Source: Vibrio halioticoli NBRC 102217 | GTDB taxonomy: Bacteria; Pseudomonadota; Gammaproteobacteria; Enterobacterales; Vibrionaceae | Length of the DNA: 64,000 nt | Direction of reading: 5' to 3' | NCBI RefSeq assembly: GCF_000496695.1 | Contig: NZ_BAUJ01000003.1 | Coordinates: 248,001-312,000, forward strand | Part shown: one piece after another, positions 47,887 to 59,652 of the stretch | How positions within the stretch are numbered: the first letter of the stretch is position 1 | Layout of the letters: each line of letters starts with the position of its first letter | Made by a program: the position numbers and the translations under genes | The notes under the pieces: generated by a model | What the model was told of the DNA's origin: nothing | Seen by the model: only the letters and a program-made list of their open reading frames with translations | Databases searched by the model: none

Positions 47887-49696
47887 ATTCAGCCCAGCTT
47901 AACTGGCGTTGCACAACACAACGATCATCAATGCTAAGGACACCGGTTTGCCCTTTAATTGAATGACTTGGACTTACCTTCATGTTTGGCAGAGCATTGA
48001 TCAGACTATAAGCGTCCATACCCAGTGCGTGTAGCCTTTTTTGTTGGTTGTTTGATTTGCTCCAAATGCTTTGCATTTGTGCATTCAATTCTGCATTTGG
48101 CTCCGTTAGCATCGGAATATCGCTGTAAATAACGCCAGATAAGTTCTGCGAAGCACGCTTCACGCCAGTATTGCTGAGTGAGTTAGCATACAGTTTTGGC
48201 GGCGTTGCTTCTGGGTTAATGGCGACATTGATAAATGGTTTAATCAAGTTCAGCTCAGAATCCCCAGCTACGATATACACAGCGTCGATATCTCGGCGAG
48301 AACGTTCTTCTGATTCCATTTCTGTGTGCATAAGATTGTTCATTTGTGCAATACGTCGTTGGCTTGCTTGTAGGCCAAACACACTGTTTACAGCACGCTG
48401 CAGCTGATTTTTAGAGCTAAAGTAAGAGATGGCACTCTTAGTGTCGTTATTTTTGCTCCACTCGGCTTTAAATGCATCTGCCATGCGTCGACCATAGCTA
48501 CCGCTTGGTGCAATCAAAAGTGGGTATTTAGCGCCTGTCTCTGCTAAGTGTCTGGCTGCTTCTTCTGCTTCTTGCTCTGGTGATAGAGTGATGTAACAGA
48601 AATCGGTACCGTCTAGAATATCTTTAGGGAAATTCAATGCCAGCATAGGGATAGGGCTAGAGCTATTTTGTTGTGCCTCTTGTAACTCTTCAATGGTATT
48701 ACGCATTAGCGGTCCAACAATGAAATCGACATCTTGCGCTTCGAGTTGTTGCTGGATTTGCGAGGTGTTGTTTTTGTTGCTGTCGATAACCACGTATTCG
48801 GTCTCAGGAAGACGTGCTTCATCGTGCATCATTGCAAACACAAAGCCATCTCTGATCACGCTTGCTTGCTTAGCAAATTTACCGCTAAGAGGAAGAATTA
48901 ACGCTGTTTTGTTTGGCTGGACAATTTCTAGAGCCAGAATGTCTTTAATTTCTTGTGGGGTGTATAAAGCCGCTGGGTGGTGAACATTGTTATCAATCCA
49001 ATCTTGGAATGACTTTTGTAGTTTTGGCAAATTATGATTATACGTTTGGTTAAACATGGCCAGTTCACGCCAACCTAGCAGTTCAGGCTCAGTTTCAGCG
49101 ATCGGCATTGCTTTAAGCTCATCGGCACTGACGCTGTTCATTAAGGCCCAAATTTGGTCTACGTTTTGTTGCTGTTGATCTTCTGTTAGAAAATCAGCAA
49201 GCATCACTTGCTCTCGCGCTGCATTTAAAGGTTGATATAAAGCTTGGTAGATATCAGAACGAAGTTTGTAGTAGTGTTGCCACTGAGATTTATCTAGGCG
49301 CCACTCATTACGGAAGTTCAATTGTTTGATAGCATCCGTTGGCTGATTATTATTTAGCAGTAATTGAGCTCGCGCTAATTGCCATTCAGCTTGTTGGGTC
49401 TCACTCATGTTTTGTTGAGCCAAACGCTGAATGATTCGGTTTGCTAAGCCGGTATTATTTTCAGATACCGAAGCTTTTAGGGACAGGATAAGCCAATCTA
49501 TTTGTTCTGAACCATCAGAGCTATCCGCTTTGATCAGGTAGTACTCAGAGGTTTGAGTCGGTTGATTAAGAATATTGGATTGTTGCGCAACTTCTGGATC
49601 AGAGGGTGGGCTCGAACAAGCTGCAAGAAGCACAGACAATGCAATGGGAGTAAGAATGCGTGATACACTGTATCCAGATCGATTTTTTTGCGCCAT
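47870..49696 (-). CDS. lpoA: Penicillin-binding protein activator LpoA
   Basis: Outer-membrane lipoprotein that spans the periplasm to stimulate PBP1A transpeptidation. The 608 residues have a lipoprotein signal peptide (SVLLAACSS, lipid Cys27), a TPR-like helical N-domain (about 40-255), and a periplasmic-binding-protein-like C-domain (about 265-600; [32 protein letters not shown]). Divergent from rsmI, with an 8-9-8 inverted repeat in the 63 nt between them. yraN overlaps its end. Confidence 0.94.
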   Translation of the reverse strand: MAQKNRSGYSVSRILTPIALSVLLAACSSPPSDPEVAQQSNILNQPTQTSEYYLIKADSSDGSEQIDWLILSLKASVSENNTGLANRIIQRLAQQNMSETQQAEWQLARAQLLLNNNQPTDAIKQLNFRNEWRLDKSQWQHYYKLRSDIYQALYQPLNAAREQVMLADFLTEDQQQQNVDQIWALMNSVSADELKAMPIAETEPELLGWRELAMFNQTYNHNLPKLQKSFQDWIDNNVHHPAALYTPQEIKDILALEIVQPNKTALILPLSGKFAKQASVIRDGFVFAMMHDEARLPETEYVVIDSNKNNTSQIQQQLEAQDVDFIVGPLMRNTIEELQEAQQNSSSPIPMLALNFPKDILDGTDFCYITLSPEQEAEEAARHLAETGAKYPLLIAPSGSYGRRMADAFKAEWSKNNDTKSAISYFSSKNQLQRAVNSVFGLQASQRRIAQMNNLMHTEMESEERSRRDIDAVYIVAGDSELNLIKPFINVAINPEATPPKLYANSLSNTGVKRASQNLSGVIYSDIPMLTEPNAELNAQMQSIWSKSNNQQKRLHALGMDAYSLINALPNMKVSPSHSIKGQTGVLSIDDRCVVQRQLSWAEYESAQ

Positions 49697-49715
49697 GAGT
49701 TCTTTAAATTATTGT

Positions 49716-49740
49716 GGATTAATTACTTCTATATTAATCC
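49716..49740. promoter_or_regulatory. 8-9-8 inverted repeat between lpoA and rsmI
   Basis: GGATTAAT (49716-49723) and ATTAATCC (49733-49740), a perfect dyad with a 9-nt spacer, centred between the divergent starts (49696 and 49760). It has the form of an operator for a dimeric regulator; the regulator is unknown. Confidence 0.45.
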
Positions 49741-49759
49741 CTCAAGTGACGGTAAACAA

Positions 49760-50623
49760 ATGACAGATAACAATTCTTTTAATTCTTCGCCTGCAATTCT
49801 CTATATCGTCCCTACTCCAATAGGAAATTTGGCTGATATTACTCAACGCGCCGTCGAAGTTTTAAGCAGTGTAGACCTTATTGCAGCTGAGGATACACGT
49901 CATACGGGGCGATTGCTTTCTCATCTAAATATCGGCACACGTACTTTTGCCTTGCATGATCATAATGAACAACAAAAAGCGCAAGTATTAGTCGAAAAAC
50001 TATTAGAAGGGCAGTCCATAGCCTTAGTTTCAGATGCTGGAACTCCATTAATTAGCGATCCTGGTTATCATTTGGTCAATCAATGCCGTAAAGCGGGTGT
50101 ACAGGTTGTGCCTCTGCCGGGTGCTTGTGCGGTAATCACCGCTTTGAGTGCATCTGGCTTGCCGTCTGATCGTTTTAGTTTTGAAGGTTTTTTGCCACCG
50201 AAGAGCAAAGGGCGTAAAGATCGCTTTTTAGAGCTAGCGAAAGTAGAACGTACCTGTATTTTTTATGAGTCGCCGCATCGCATCATGGATTCATTGGCAG
50301 ATATGCTAGATGTACTTGGCACAGAGCGTCAGGTGGTATTGGCAAGAGAGCTGACTAAAACCTTTGAAACCATTCAAGGATTGCCGTTAGGCGAGCTTAT
50401 CCCATGGCTTGAAGAAGATGCGAATCGCATTCGTGGTGAAATGGTGATCTTAGTTCACGGTCATCGTGAAGATAGCAATGATGAGTTGCCAGATGAAGCG
50501 CGTCGTACTTTGGCTATTTTGACCAAAGAGCTACCGCTTAAAAAAGCCGCTGCTTTAACGGCTGAAATCTACAATCTGAAAAAGAACGCTTTATACAAGT
50601 GGGGTCTAGAGCATTTAGACTAA
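49760..50623 (+). CDS. rsmI: 16S rRNA 2'-O-ribose C1402 methyltransferase RsmI
   Basis: SAM-dependent methyltransferase of the tetrapyrrole-methylase fold, which modifies C1402 in the ribosomal P site. The start is ATG 49760 (287 residues, [10 protein letters not shown]); the longer frame from 49688 would overlap lpoA and adds a non-homologous stretch. Family motifs: [47 protein letters not shown] and [12 protein letters not shown]. It is immediately upstream of rnpB. Confidence 0.95.
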   Translation: MTDNNSFNSSPAILYIVPTPIGNLADITQRAVEVLSSVDLIAAEDTRHTGRLLSHLNIGTRTFALHDHNEQQKAQVLVEKLLEGQSIALVSDAGTPLISDPGYHLVNQCRKAGVQVVPLPGACAVITALSASGLPSDRFSFEGFLPPKSKGRKDRFLELAKVERTCIFYESPHRIMDSLADMLDVLGTERQVVLARELTKTFETIQGLPLGELIPWLEEDANRIRGEMVILVHGHREDSNDELPDEARRTLAILTKELPLKKAAALTAEIYNLKKNALYKWGLEHLD

Positions 50624-50668
50624 GCGCTATCGCTCAGCCACTTTGTTTGCGCCGCGTTTTTATTTGAT

Positions 50669-50697
50669 TAGACATCTGTGATCTTTGTCAGTACAAT
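50669..50697 (+). promoter_or_regulatory. Promoter of rnpB
   Basis: TAGACA (50669-50674), a 17-nt spacer and TACAAT (50692-50697). Initiation about 7 nt later coincides with the expected 5' end of the RNA. Confidence 0.75.
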
Positions 50698-50704
50698 CCG
50701 CTCC

Positions 50705-51085
<381 letters not shown>

Positions 51086-51093
51086 TTAAAAAG

Positions 51094-51121
51094 AAGCCCC
51101 GCCATTATGGCGGGGCTTTTT
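51094..51121 (+). terminator. Intrinsic terminator of rnpB
   Basis: Perfect 10-bp stem AGCCCCGCCA / TGGCGGGGCT with a TTA loop and a five-T run. Confidence 0.95.
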
Positions 51122-51196
51122 GCTTATTTGTACGAGAGATAAATGCTCGAAGTTGCATGTGCTAGAAGATGCGCTCACCTCTTATTCAATAAATTT

Positions 51197-51268
51197 GTGC
51201 AAGTCATTGCACGATTTGTTTAATAATTTGGTGAATTTGTTGACTAACGCTGACTAAACCGGACTATT
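51197..51268 (+). promoter_or_regulatory. Upstream region of the dcw cluster: hairpin and candidate promoter
   Basis: A 6-bp hairpin GTGCAA-GTCA-TTGCAC (51197-51212) precedes a candidate sigma-70 promoter, TTGACT (51240-51245), 17 nt, ACTATT (51263-51268). The -10 is weak. No MraZ-type TGGG direct repeats are seen here. Confidence 0.4.
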
Positions 51269-51313
51269 TCAGTACACTAATTCATAGTTATTTAATTAAA
51301 TCGAGCCTTTGTA

Positions 51314-52264
51314 ATGAGCGAAGCTTTTAAACACGTCTCCGTCTTGCTAGAAGAATCCATTGATGGTTTAAACATTAAACCGGATGGCACCTATATAGAT
51401 GGTACTTTTGGTCGCGGTGGTCACAGTCGCACCATACTCTCTCGACTGGGTGAAAATGGTCGCTTGTTTAGCATCGATAGAGATCCGCAAGCCATTGCTG
51501 AAGCCGCAAAAATTGATGATCCTCGATTTACTATTATCCATGGTCCATTTTCTGGCATGGAAGAGTACGCCAAACAAAGAGACCTAGTGGGTCAAGTCGA
51601 TGGTGTTCTGTTAGACCTAGGTGTTTCGTCACCGCAACTTGATGATGCTGAACGTGGTTTTAGCTTCATGAAAGATGGTCCGTTGGATATGCGTATGGAC
51701 CCAACTTCGGGGATTCCTGTTTCAAAATGGTTGATGGAAGCGGATATCGAAGATATTACTTGGGTTATTCGTGAGTTTGGCGAAGACAAGCACGCTTGGC
51801 GCATTGCTAAAGCGATAGTTGCGTATCGTGACAACGAAGAAAACGAACCTTTACTACGTACCGGTCAATTGGCGAAACTTATCTCCGATGCTGCGCCAAA
51901 GAGTTTTAAAGAGAAAAAACACCCTGCCACTCGTTCTTTCCAAGCATTTCGTATTTATATTAATAGTGAGCTTGATGAAATTGCCACAGCATTAAATGGG
52001 GCAAAAAACATCTTAGCGCCTGAAGGCCGCTTGTCAGTTATTAGCTTCCACTCTTTAGAAGATAGAATGGTAAAACAGTTTATCCGCAAAGAGAGTCGTG
52101 GACCGCAAGTTCCGCATGGTATTCCGATGACCGAGGAGCAGATCCGCGCACTGGGTAGTGCGGATATGAAGCCTGTCGGTAAAGCGATTAAACCGTCAGT
52201 TTCAGAGCTAGATATTAATATTAGAGCCAGAAGCTCAGTGCTAAGGATTGCTGAAAAACTATGA
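51314..52264 (+). CDS. rsmH: 16S rRNA m4C1402 methyltransferase RsmH
   Basis: Methylates N4 of C1402, the same nucleotide whose ribose is methylated by RsmI encoded just upstream. The 316 residues start at ATG 51314. SAM-binding and family blocks: [59 protein letters not shown] and [16 protein letters not shown]. First gene of the dcw run here; no mraZ precedes it. The stop overlaps ftsL by 4 nt. Confidence 0.97.
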   Translation: MSEAFKHVSVLLEESIDGLNIKPDGTYIDGTFGRGGHSRTILSRLGENGRLFSIDRDPQAIAEAAKIDDPRFTIIHGPFSGMEEYAKQRDLVGQVDGVLLDLGVSSPQLDDAERGFSFMKDGPLDMRMDPTSGIPVSKWLMEADIEDITWVIREFGEDKHAWRIAKAIVAYRDNEENEPLLRTGQLAKLISDAAPKSFKEKKHPATRSFQAFRIYINSELDEIATALNGAKNILAPEGRLSVISFHSLEDRMVKQFIRKESRGPQVPHGIPMTEEQIRALGSADMKPVGKAIKPSVSELDINIRARSSVLRIAEKL

Positions 52265-52596
52265 ACGAATTAGAGACATCGATTCAGCCTAGCGTACCGC
52301 CACTAGGTAAGATCATTGTGCGCGACCTATTTACCGCAGGTCGTGTGCCTTTGCTGTTATTGATTACTCTCTTTTTTAGTGCAATAGCAGTGGTCATGAC
52401 CACACAGATGACGCGTGATGTTATCTCGCAAAAAGATCAGGCGCTTGAACAGCGAGAAACACTTGATGAAGAGTGGCGCAACCTTATTCTTGAAGAAAAT
52501 GCGCTTTCTGAACATAGCCGAGTTCAAAAAATTGCCACCTCTGAGCTTGATATGACACGCCCAGACTCCGACAAGGAAGTTATAGTTAAACTGTAA
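52261..52596 (+). CDS. ftsL: Cell division protein FtsL
   Basis: Small bitopic divisome protein that forms the FtsQLB complex and activates FtsWI. The 111 residues have a cytoplasmic N-terminus, one membrane helix (about 32-51, [19 protein letters not shown]) and a periplasmic coiled coil (about 55-95, [20 protein letters not shown]). Sequence conservation is low in this family; assignment rests on topology, size and position between rsmH and ftsI. It overlaps rsmH by 4 nt and ftsI by 1 nt. Confidence 0.93.
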   Translation: MNELETSIQPSVPPLGKIIVRDLFTAGRVPLLLLITLFFSAIAVVMTTQMTRDVISQKDQALEQRETLDEEWRNLILEENALSEHSRVQKIATSELDMTRPDSDKEVIVKL

Positions 52597-54353
52597 TGAA
52601 ATCGATCAAGAAAAAAACAACCCAAGCCATCAAAAAGCGTATTCCTAAAATTGAACCTGATAAGTTAGCCCCTGCTGATACTCGTATTATCAAGTGGCGT
52701 TATCAGGTGGTTCTAGGGTTTATTTTGGCATTGCTGGGTGCACTGCTACTGCGTGTTGCCTACATTCAAGTCATAGAACCGGATTCACTCATCAAACAAG
52801 GTGACATGCGTTCGGTTAGGGTGAAAGCCCTCCCTTCTGCTCGTGGTATTATTTCCGATCGCAATGGCGAACAGATTGCAGTCAGTGTGCCAGTGGAAGC
52901 TGTGTATGCCGATCCTCGTACCATCTTTGATAAAGGTGACGCACTACAAGATGTACAACGTTGGCATGCACTTGCCGATGTATTGCATCTTGATCGTGAA
53001 GCCTTAATTCACCAGATAGATAAAAACAAAAAACGTCGATTTATCTACTTGCAGCGCCAAGTTAGCCCGGCAATGGCTAAATACATTAAAGAGCTAAAGC
53101 TAAAAGGTGTTGGCTTACGTGATGAGTCTCGTCGTTATTATCCTACCGGTGAAGTTAGTGCTCATGTGGTGGGGGTGACCGGTATTGATAGCCACGGTTT
53201 GGAAGGCGTTGAGAAAAGCTACGACAAATGGCTTTCTGGGCACGATGGTTCACGTAAGGTGCGTAAAGATAGAGACGGTCGAGTTGTTGAAAATATTTCA
53301 ATGACCAAAAGTGAGCAAGGTAGTCCGTTGCAGCTCACTATAGATCAACGTTTACAAGCGATCTCTTACCGCGCGATCAAACAAGCGGTTGCCGATCATA
53401 GAGCAACATCGGGCAGTGTCGTGCTGATTGATGTTAAAACGGGTGGCATTTTAGCCATGGTGAACTCACCGTCCTATAACCCGAATACTCGTGACCAATT
53501 GCAGTCCTTTAGAATGCGAAATCGCGCGATTACTGATGCCTTAGAGCCGGGTTCATCGGTGAAACCTTTTGTTGTTTTGGCGGCCCTGGATACTCATACC
53601 GCAGATCTGAATACCGTGATTGATACGGGTAATGGCATTATGCGTGTTGGTGGTAGCCGGGTACGCGATAGTGTTCGAGTAGGTAAAGCCAATCTTGCCA
53701 CCATTTTGAAAAAATCCAGTAACATTGGTGTGACTCATTTGGCATTGAATATGCCGTTAGAATCTTTATTAGGAATGTACCAATCTGTTGGTTTTGGTTC
53801 AGTTTCTGGGATCAATCTCGTGGGTGAAACTCCTGGGTTATTCCCGAGTCGTCGTCGCTGGTCTAAGTTTGAAATCGCTACATTAGCGTTTGGCTATGGC
53901 TTATCTATTACACCTGTACAGTTAGCGCATGCTTACGCAACTTTGGGAAGTTACGGCAGTTTCAAACCGTTACATATAGTGAAAAATGCCAAAGACCTTC
54001 CATCAGCGAAACAGGTCGCTGATCCGCAGAACGCTCGTGAAGTGTTAAAAATGCTGGAAGGGGTGACTCATAAAGGTGGTACAGCGACCCGAGCTGCAGT
54101 TCCTGGTTATCGTGTTGGCGCTAAAACGGGTACTTCGCGTAAAGCGAATGCGGGTGGTTACAGTGATGAATATGTAACAATTACCGCAGGTGTTGCCCCA
54201 ATTAGTAACCCAAGAGTGGCGTTAGTGGTCGTCGTCAATGAGCCACAAGGTGATGACTACTACGGCGGCTCTGTTGCGGCTCCGGTTTTTTCTGAAGTAT
54301 TAAAAGGTGCGTTACAGATTCTGAATGTACCGCCTGATGCGAACACGGATTAA
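52596..54353 (+). CDS. ftsI: Division-specific transpeptidase FtsI (PBP3)
   Basis: Septal peptidoglycan transpeptidase, partner of FtsW and target of several beta-lactams. The 585 residues have a membrane anchor (about 38-58, [19 protein letters not shown]), a pedestal domain and the transpeptidase domain. Active-site motifs: SxxK with Ser320 (EPGSSVKPF), SxN in KKSSNIGV, and [11 protein letters not shown]. No altered motif residue is apparent. It starts at the TAATG junction with ftsL; murE follows after 8 nt. Confidence 0.97.
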   Translation: MKSIKKKTTQAIKKRIPKIEPDKLAPADTRIIKWRYQVVLGFILALLGALLLRVAYIQVIEPDSLIKQGDMRSVRVKALPSARGIISDRNGEQIAVSVPVEAVYADPRTIFDKGDALQDVQRWHALADVLHLDREALIHQIDKNKKRRFIYLQRQVSPAMAKYIKELKLKGVGLRDESRRYYPTGEVSAHVVGVTGIDSHGLEGVEKSYDKWLSGHDGSRKVRKDRDGRVVENISMTKSEQGSPLQLTIDQRLQAISYRAIKQAVADHRATSGSVVLIDVKTGGILAMVNSPSYNPNTRDQLQSFRMRNRAITDALEPGSSVKPFVVLAALDTHTADLNTVIDTGNGIMRVGGSRVRDSVRVGKANLATILKKSSNIGVTHLALNMPLESLLGMYQSVGFGSVSGINLVGETPGLFPSRRRWSKFEIATLAFGYGLSITPVQLAHAYATLGSYGSFKPLHIVKNAKDLPSAKQVADPQNAREVLKMLEGVTHKGGTATRAAVPGYRVGAKTGTSRKANAGGYSDEYVTITAGVAPISNPRVALVVVVNEPQGDDYYGGSVAAPVFSEVLKGALQILNVPPDANTD

Positions 54354-54361
54354 GGATTGGT

Positions 54362-55849
54362 ATGAAGGTTCAATGTACTTTACAGCATTTAGTTCAGCCT
54401 TGGCTGAGTGAGTTAAGTGATGAGTTGGCGCAAATAACCGTTGCTAACTTAGAGCTGGATAGCCGAAAAATAGAGGCCGGTTCTACCTTTATTGCTATCA
54501 AAGGTCATACGGTTGATGGTCGACGTTTTATCGATAATGCGATTGCCTCTGGAGCAAGTTTGGTGATTGCGGAAAGTGATGCCGATACCGCGCACGGCAG
54601 TGTGCAGTGGCGAGCGCAAACTCCCGTGTTATACCTTGATGATTTAGGTGTGAATTTATCCGCATTGGCACATCGTTTGTATCATTTTTCAGGCATGGAT
54701 TTAATTGCCGTTACGGGTACTAATGGTAAAACCACTATCACGCAAATTATTGCGCAGTGGTTGGGCTGCATTGGTCAGCAAGCAGCGGTGATGGGCACCA
54801 CAGGTAATGGTTTTCTTGCGAATTTAAAAGAGGCCAAAAACACCACAGGCAGTGCGATTGAAGTGTGCAAAACGCTGGCGCAATTGAAGCAATCTGGTGC
54901 ACAGGTAACGGCTTTAGAAATCTCATCTCATGGCCTCGTTCAGCATCGTATTAAAGCGCTGGCATTTGCAGTAGGGATATTTACTAACCTTAGCCGAGAC
55001 CACCTTGATTATCACGGCAGTATGGCTGAATACGCTAAGGCTAAATTGAGCTTGTTTACCGAGCATGACTGCAAATATAAAGTCATTAATGTCGATGATG
55101 AAGTGGGCAAGCAGTGGTTAACTCAGGTGCCAGATGCAATCGCAGTTTCACTACTAGAAAAGCCAACCACAGAACGTTTTATGTATGCCTCTCACATTGC
55201 TTATTCAGAGCAGGGTATTGATATTACTTTTGAGAGTTCTTGGGGCGCAGGCGTATTGCGCGCTCCTTTAATTGGCGAGTTTAATGCTTGCAATGTCTTA
55301 CTGGCTTTTACCGCTTTGTTAAGCCTTGGCCTTAACATCAAAGACTTGCAACAAACCTCTACTCAGTTACAACCTGTTATTGGGCGTATGGAACTCTTTC
55401 AAACCGCTGACAAAGCTAAAGTTGTAGTCGATTATGCTCATACTCCAGATGCATTAGAAAAAGCATTGTGCGCACTTAAGGTTCACTGCCAAGGGCAGCT
55501 GTGGGCTATTTTAGGTTGCGGTGGTGATAGAGACACAGGTAAGAGACCTATGATGGCGAAAGTGGCTGAAGATTTTGCTGATCGAATGATCCTTACTGAT
55601 GATAACCCTCGCAGTGAAAGCCCGGCGCAGATCATTGCTGACATGCAAAAAGGCGTTTTAAATCAAAAGTCTGTCGTTATTGAGCGTGATAGATTTAAGG
55701 CTTTGTCCTATGCTATTGAGAACGCGGCAGCCAATGACATTATCTTACTTGCAGGTAAGGGACACGAGGACTATCAAATCTTAGGAGATAAGACTATTCA
55801 TTATTCTGATCGTGAATCGGCGATGACCTTGTTGGAGCTAGTCAAATGA
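54362..55849 (+). CDS. murE: UDP-MurNAc-L-Ala-D-Glu:meso-DAP ligase MurE
   Basis: Cytoplasmic Mur ligase that adds the third stem-peptide residue. The 495 residues have an N-domain (about 1-105), a central ATPase with P-loop [13 protein letters not shown], and a C-domain with the DNPRSE motif ([13 protein letters not shown]) that specifies meso-diaminopimelate. The carbamylated-lysine region is [12 protein letters not shown]. The stop overlaps murF by 4 nt. Confidence 0.97.
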   Translation: MKVQCTLQHLVQPWLSELSDELAQITVANLELDSRKIEAGSTFIAIKGHTVDGRRFIDNAIASGASLVIAESDADTAHGSVQWRAQTPVLYLDDLGVNLSALAHRLYHFSGMDLIAVTGTNGKTTITQIIAQWLGCIGQQAAVMGTTGNGFLANLKEAKNTTGSAIEVCKTLAQLKQSGAQVTALEISSHGLVQHRIKALAFAVGIFTNLSRDHLDYHGSMAEYAKAKLSLFTEHDCKYKVINVDDEVGKQWLTQVPDAIAVSLLEKPTTERFMYASHIAYSEQGIDITFESSWGAGVLRAPLIGEFNACNVLLAFTALLSLGLNIKDLQQTSTQLQPVIGRMELFQTADKAKVVVDYAHTPDALEKALCALKVHCQGQLWAILGCGGDRDTGKRPMMAKVAEDFADRMILTDDNPRSESPAQIIADMQKGVLNQKSVVIERDRFKALSYAIENAAANDIILLAGKGHEDYQILGDKTIHYSDRESAMTLLELVK

Positions 55850-57207
55850 TAGCAACTCAACTATCGGATATCGCGCAGGCTGTTAATGGTCGTGTTATTG
55901 GCGATGATCTCACTATAGCGTCCGTTTCTACCGATAGTCGCAATATCCCTGCACAAGGTTTATTTGTGGCTTTAGTGGGGGAGCGTTTTGATGCCCATGA
56001 CTTTTGTGAACAAGCGGTAGCACAAGGCGCTGTGGCATTGCTGGTGGACAGAGAACTACCACTATCTATTCCTCAACTGCTTGTGGAAGATACCAAGATT
56101 GCTTTAGGGCAATTAGGTGCTTGGAACTTAGCGAAGTTAACTATACCTAAAGTGGCTATTACTGGCAGTTGTGGTAAGACGACCGTTAAAGAAATGCTGA
56201 CCTCTATTTTATCACTAAGAGGTGAGACGTTAGCTACTGCAGGAAACTTTAACAATGATATCGGTGCTCCTCTCACCTTGTTACGTGCTAATTCAGAACA
56301 TGAATTTGCGGTGATTGAACTCGGTGCAAACCACGAGCATGAAATCGAATATACCGTCAATTTGGTTCAGCCTGATATTGCTTTAGTCAATAATGTTGCC
56401 GCTGCACACCTTGAAGGTTTCGGCTCTATTGAAGGGGTAATGAAAGCCAAAGGCGAGATTTTTTCTACCTTAGATGAAAAAGGGTTAGCTCTGTATAACC
56501 TAGACAGTCAAGGTGGCGAGTTATGGCAATCTCTATTACAAAACCGACGTGTTCAAACCTTTTCTTTAGATAATTCGCTAGCGGAATACTATGCCACTGG
56601 CATTGTTATTGATGACAACGGCTTAGCGAGCTTCCATCTGCATACGCCTTTCGGTATGGCTAAAGTCAATCTTAGCGTGGTCGGTAAGCACAATGTCGCC
56701 AATGCAGTAGCCGCCTCAGCAGTTGCGCTTAATATGGGGACGCCTTTAGCGACTGTTGTTGCAGGTCTAGAAGCAGTAGCGCAAATGAAAGGACGGGTTG
56801 CGGTTGAGCAACTCACCGATAACATACGTTTAATTGACGATAGCTATAACGCTAGCGTTCCCGCAATGAAGGCCGCCGCTGATCTCCTTAGCACTTTTAA
56901 AGGCAATCGCTGGCTGATTCTGGGCTTTATGGCGGAATTGGGTAAAGAAAGCCTTGAACTTCACCGACAAGTCGGTGAACATGCCGCAACATTTGGATTT
57001 GAGTATGTACTTACTTACGGCGATGACACTAAGGTAATTAGTGACGTTACCCATGGACACCATTTTGCGACTCACCAAAGTCTTTTGGATTTTGTCGAGC
57101 AACAAATCTCAAATCAACCACACATTCAACACACTTTGCTGGTTAAGGGCGCCAATAGCGCACAAATGAGCAAAGTGGCCGCTGCACTGAAGGAGAAACT
57201 TAAATGA
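55846..57207 (+). CDS. murF: UDP-MurNAc-tripeptide:D-Ala-D-Ala ligase MurF
   Basis: Adds the D-Ala-D-Ala dipeptide to complete the UDP-MurNAc pentapeptide. The 453 residues show the Mur ligase P-loop [14 protein letters not shown], the MurF block [27 protein letters not shown], and the C-domain [20 protein letters not shown] overlaps link it to murE upstream and mraY downstream. Confidence 0.97.
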   Translation: MIATQLSDIAQAVNGRVIGDDLTIASVSTDSRNIPAQGLFVALVGERFDAHDFCEQAVAQGAVALLVDRELPLSIPQLLVEDTKIALGQLGAWNLAKLTIPKVAITGSCGKTTVKEMLTSILSLRGETLATAGNFNNDIGAPLTLLRANSEHEFAVIELGANHEHEIEYTVNLVQPDIALVNNVAAAHLEGFGSIEGVMKAKGEIFSTLDEKGLALYNLDSQGGELWQSLLQNRRVQTFSLDNSLAEYYATGIVIDDNGLASFHLHTPFGMAKVNLSVVGKHNVANAVAASAVALNMGTPLATVVAGLEAVAQMKGRVAVEQLTDNIRLIDDSYNASVPAMKAAADLLSTFKGNRWLILGFMAELGKESLELHRQVGEHAATFGFEYVLTYGDDTKVISDVTHGHHFATHQSLLDFVEQQISNQPHIQHTLLVKGANSAQMSKVAAALKEKLK

Positions 57208-58286
57208 TTATCTGGCTAGCGGATCTATTACAGCCTTATTTTTCGTTCTTTCGTCTTTTTGATTATCTTTCTTTTCGTTCGATCCTCAGTGTTATTACAG
57301 CATTAGGGTTATCGCTATGGATGGGACCTAAATTAATTCGACACCTACAACTACTGCAAATTGGTCAAGTTGTACGTCACGATGGCCCAGAATCTCACCT
57401 GAGTAAACACGGTACGCCAACTATGGGCGGGGTGATGATTTTGGCCGCCATTAGTATCACCGTATTGCTATGGTCAGATTTAACTAACCCGTATATTTGG
57501 GCTGTACTAACGGTATTGCTTGGCTATGGTGCGGTTGGTTTTGTAGATGATTACCGCAAAGTAGTGCGCAAAAATACCGATGGTTTGATTGCTCGTTGGA
57601 AATATTTTTGGCAGTCAGCCATTGCTATCGTGGTGGCCTTTGCTTTGTACGCGCACGGTAAAGACACCGCCGCCACTCAGCTTGTAGTGCCTTTTTTCAA
57701 AGACATCATGCCGCAACTTGGCCTGTTTTATATTGTACTGACTTACTTTGTGATTGTGGGTACCAGTAATGCGGTTAACTTAACCGATGGCTTGGACGGC
57801 TTGGCTATTATGCCGACTATCTTAGTGTCAGCCGGTTTTGCCATTATTGCTTATGCCACAGGTAACGTGAATTTCGCGCAATACTTACACATTCCTTATA
57901 TCCCAGACAGCAGTGAACTTGTGATCTTCTGTGCGGCGATTGTGGGTGCTGGTTTAGGCTTCTTATGGTTTAACACTTACCCTGCACAAGTCTTTATGGG
58001 CGATGTAGGCTCGCTTGCCCTTGGCGGAGCACTTGGCACCATTGCGGTGTTAGTGCGTCAAGAGTTTGTGTTGGTGATTATGGGCGGCGTTTTCGTTATG
58101 GAAACTCTTTCGGTCATTCTACAGGTTGGCTCTTATAAGTTACGTGGTCAACGCGTTTTCCGTATGGCACCTATTCACCATCACTACGAACTAAAAGGCT
58201 GGCCAGAGCCTCGTGTTATTGTACGTTTTTGGATTATTTCTATCGTACTTGTGCTGATTGGTCTTGCAACATTGAAGGTACGTTAA
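57204..58286 (+). CDS. mraY: Phospho-MurNAc-pentapeptide translocase MraY
   Basis: Integral membrane enzyme that makes lipid I by transferring phospho-MurNAc-pentapeptide to undecaprenyl phosphate. The 360 residues have about ten membrane segments. Catalytic and magnesium sites: [42 protein letters not shown] and the cytoplasmic [15 protein letters not shown] histidine motif. It overlaps murF by 4 nt; murD begins 3 nt later. Confidence 0.98.
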   Translation: MIIWLADLLQPYFSFFRLFDYLSFRSILSVITALGLSLWMGPKLIRHLQLLQIGQVVRHDGPESHLSKHGTPTMGGVMILAAISITVLLWSDLTNPYIWAVLTVLLGYGAVGFVDDYRKVVRKNTDGLIARWKYFWQSAIAIVVAFALYAHGKDTAATQLVVPFFKDIMPQLGLFYIVLTYFVIVGTSNAVNLTDGLDGLAIMPTILVSAGFAIIAYATGNVNFAQYLHIPYIPDSSELVIFCAAIVGAGLGFLWFNTYPAQVFMGDVGSLALGGALGTIAVLVRQEFVLVIMGGVFVMETLSVILQVGSYKLRGQRVFRMAPIHHHYELKGWPEPRVIVRFWIISIVLVLIGLATLKVR

Positions 58287-58289
58287 TCC

Positions 58290-59633
58290 ATGCAACAGTG
58301 GCAAAAGATACAAAATGTCGTCGTTATCGGGCTTGGTATTACTGGGCTGTCTGTAGTTAATCACTTAAAAAGAGTTTCGTCACAATTGGGGCGCAACCTG
58401 AGCATTAAAGTGATAGATACCCGAGAAAACCCCGCCGGGCGAGATAAACTTAGCGATGACGTGCCACTGTTTTGCGGGAGTTTAAATCAGCAATGGCTAG
58501 ATAACGCCGACCTGATTGTAGCTAGCCCGGGAATTGCTTTGGCAACTGCTGAACTGCAACAAGCAGCTAAACTGGGCGTGCCCATTGTCGGTGATATTGA
58601 GCTGTTTGCTTGGGCGACCAACAAACCCGTGTTAGCGATTACCGGCTCTAACGGTAAAAGCACAGTGACGGATTTAACGGGCGTGATGGCGAATGCCGCT
58701 GGGGTTAAAACCGCAATCGGCGGCAATATTGGCGTTCCTGCGTTAGATTTGCTCGAATCTGATGCGGATTTGTATGTACTGGAACTGTCCAGCTTTCAAC
58801 TTGAGACAACCTCTAGCTTAACGTTGCAAGCGGCGGCTTTTCTCAATCTATCTGAAGACCATATGGATAGATATGAAGGCATGCACGATTATCGAGATGC
58901 TAAATTACGGATCTTTGATAACGCTAAAATTAAAATTGTGAATGCAGATGATAACGCCACTTACCCAGACAAGCGCCAAGGCTTGCTAGCGTTTGGTATT
59001 GCGCAAGGTGAATATTATCTGTCAGATCATGCTAATCAAACGTGGCTCACCAGTCATGGACAACGCCTGCTAGCGACGGATGAACTGTCTATTGTGGGTC
59101 AACATAATATGCTTAACGCCTTAGTGTCAATTGCATTACTTGAAGCGGCTGATATTGATGTTAAGCCTGCTTTAGGTGCATTGAAATCTTATGTCGGACT
59201 GGCGCATCGTTGTCAGGTAGTCAGTCGTAATGATGGCATTACTTGGGTGAATGACTCAAAAGCCACCAATGTTGCCAGCACCTTAGCCGCACTAAATGGT
59301 TTACGTATTACGGGGTGTTTGTACCTATTGCTAGGTGGTGACGGAAAAGGTGCCGATTTTAGTGAATTAAAACCTGCGCTATCTGCACTGCACGCTGAGC
59401 TGTATTGCTTTGGCACAGATGGCAAACAGCTGGCTTTGCTCTCTGAAAACAGTGTTTACTTTGAAAGTATGCAAGAAGCAGTGCAGGCCATTCGACAGAA
59501 AGCTAAAGTCGGTGATATGGTGATGCTTTCTCCGGCCTGTGCTAGCTTAGATCAGTTTGCAAACTTTATGCAGCGCGGAGATATCTTTACTCAGCTCGCT
59601 CAACACAGTGATGAGCAGCAGGATGCAATTTAA
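58290..59633 (+). CDS. murD: UDP-MurNAc-L-Ala:D-Glu ligase MurD
   Basis: Adds D-glutamate to UDP-MurNAc-L-Ala. The 447 residues begin with a Rossmann-like N-domain ([17 protein letters not shown]), then the P-loop [25 protein letters not shown], and the C-domain [17 protein letters not shown] with [12 protein letters not shown]. It begins 3 nt after mraY. ftsW starts about 19 nt after its stop (GTG) or within its end, depending on the start used. Confidence 0.97.
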   Translation: MQQWQKIQNVVVIGLGITGLSVVNHLKRVSSQLGRNLSIKVIDTRENPAGRDKLSDDVPLFCGSLNQQWLDNADLIVASPGIALATAELQQAAKLGVPIVGDIELFAWATNKPVLAITGSNGKSTVTDLTGVMANAAGVKTAIGGNIGVPALDLLESDADLYVLELSSFQLETTSSLTLQAAAFLNLSEDHMDRYEGMHDYRDAKLRIFDNAKIKIVNADDNATYPDKRQGLLAFGIAQGEYYLSDHANQTWLTSHGQRLLATDELSIVGQHNMLNALVSIALLEAADIDVKPALGALKSYVGLAHRCQVVSRNDGITWVNDSKATNVASTLAALNGLRITGCLYLLLGGDGKGADFSELKPALSALHAELYCFGTDGKQLALLSENSVYFESMQEAVQAIRQKAKVGDMVMLSPACASLDQFANFMQRGDIFTQLAQHSDEQQDAI

Positions 59634-59652
59634 AAATAGAGATCAGGAAAAA

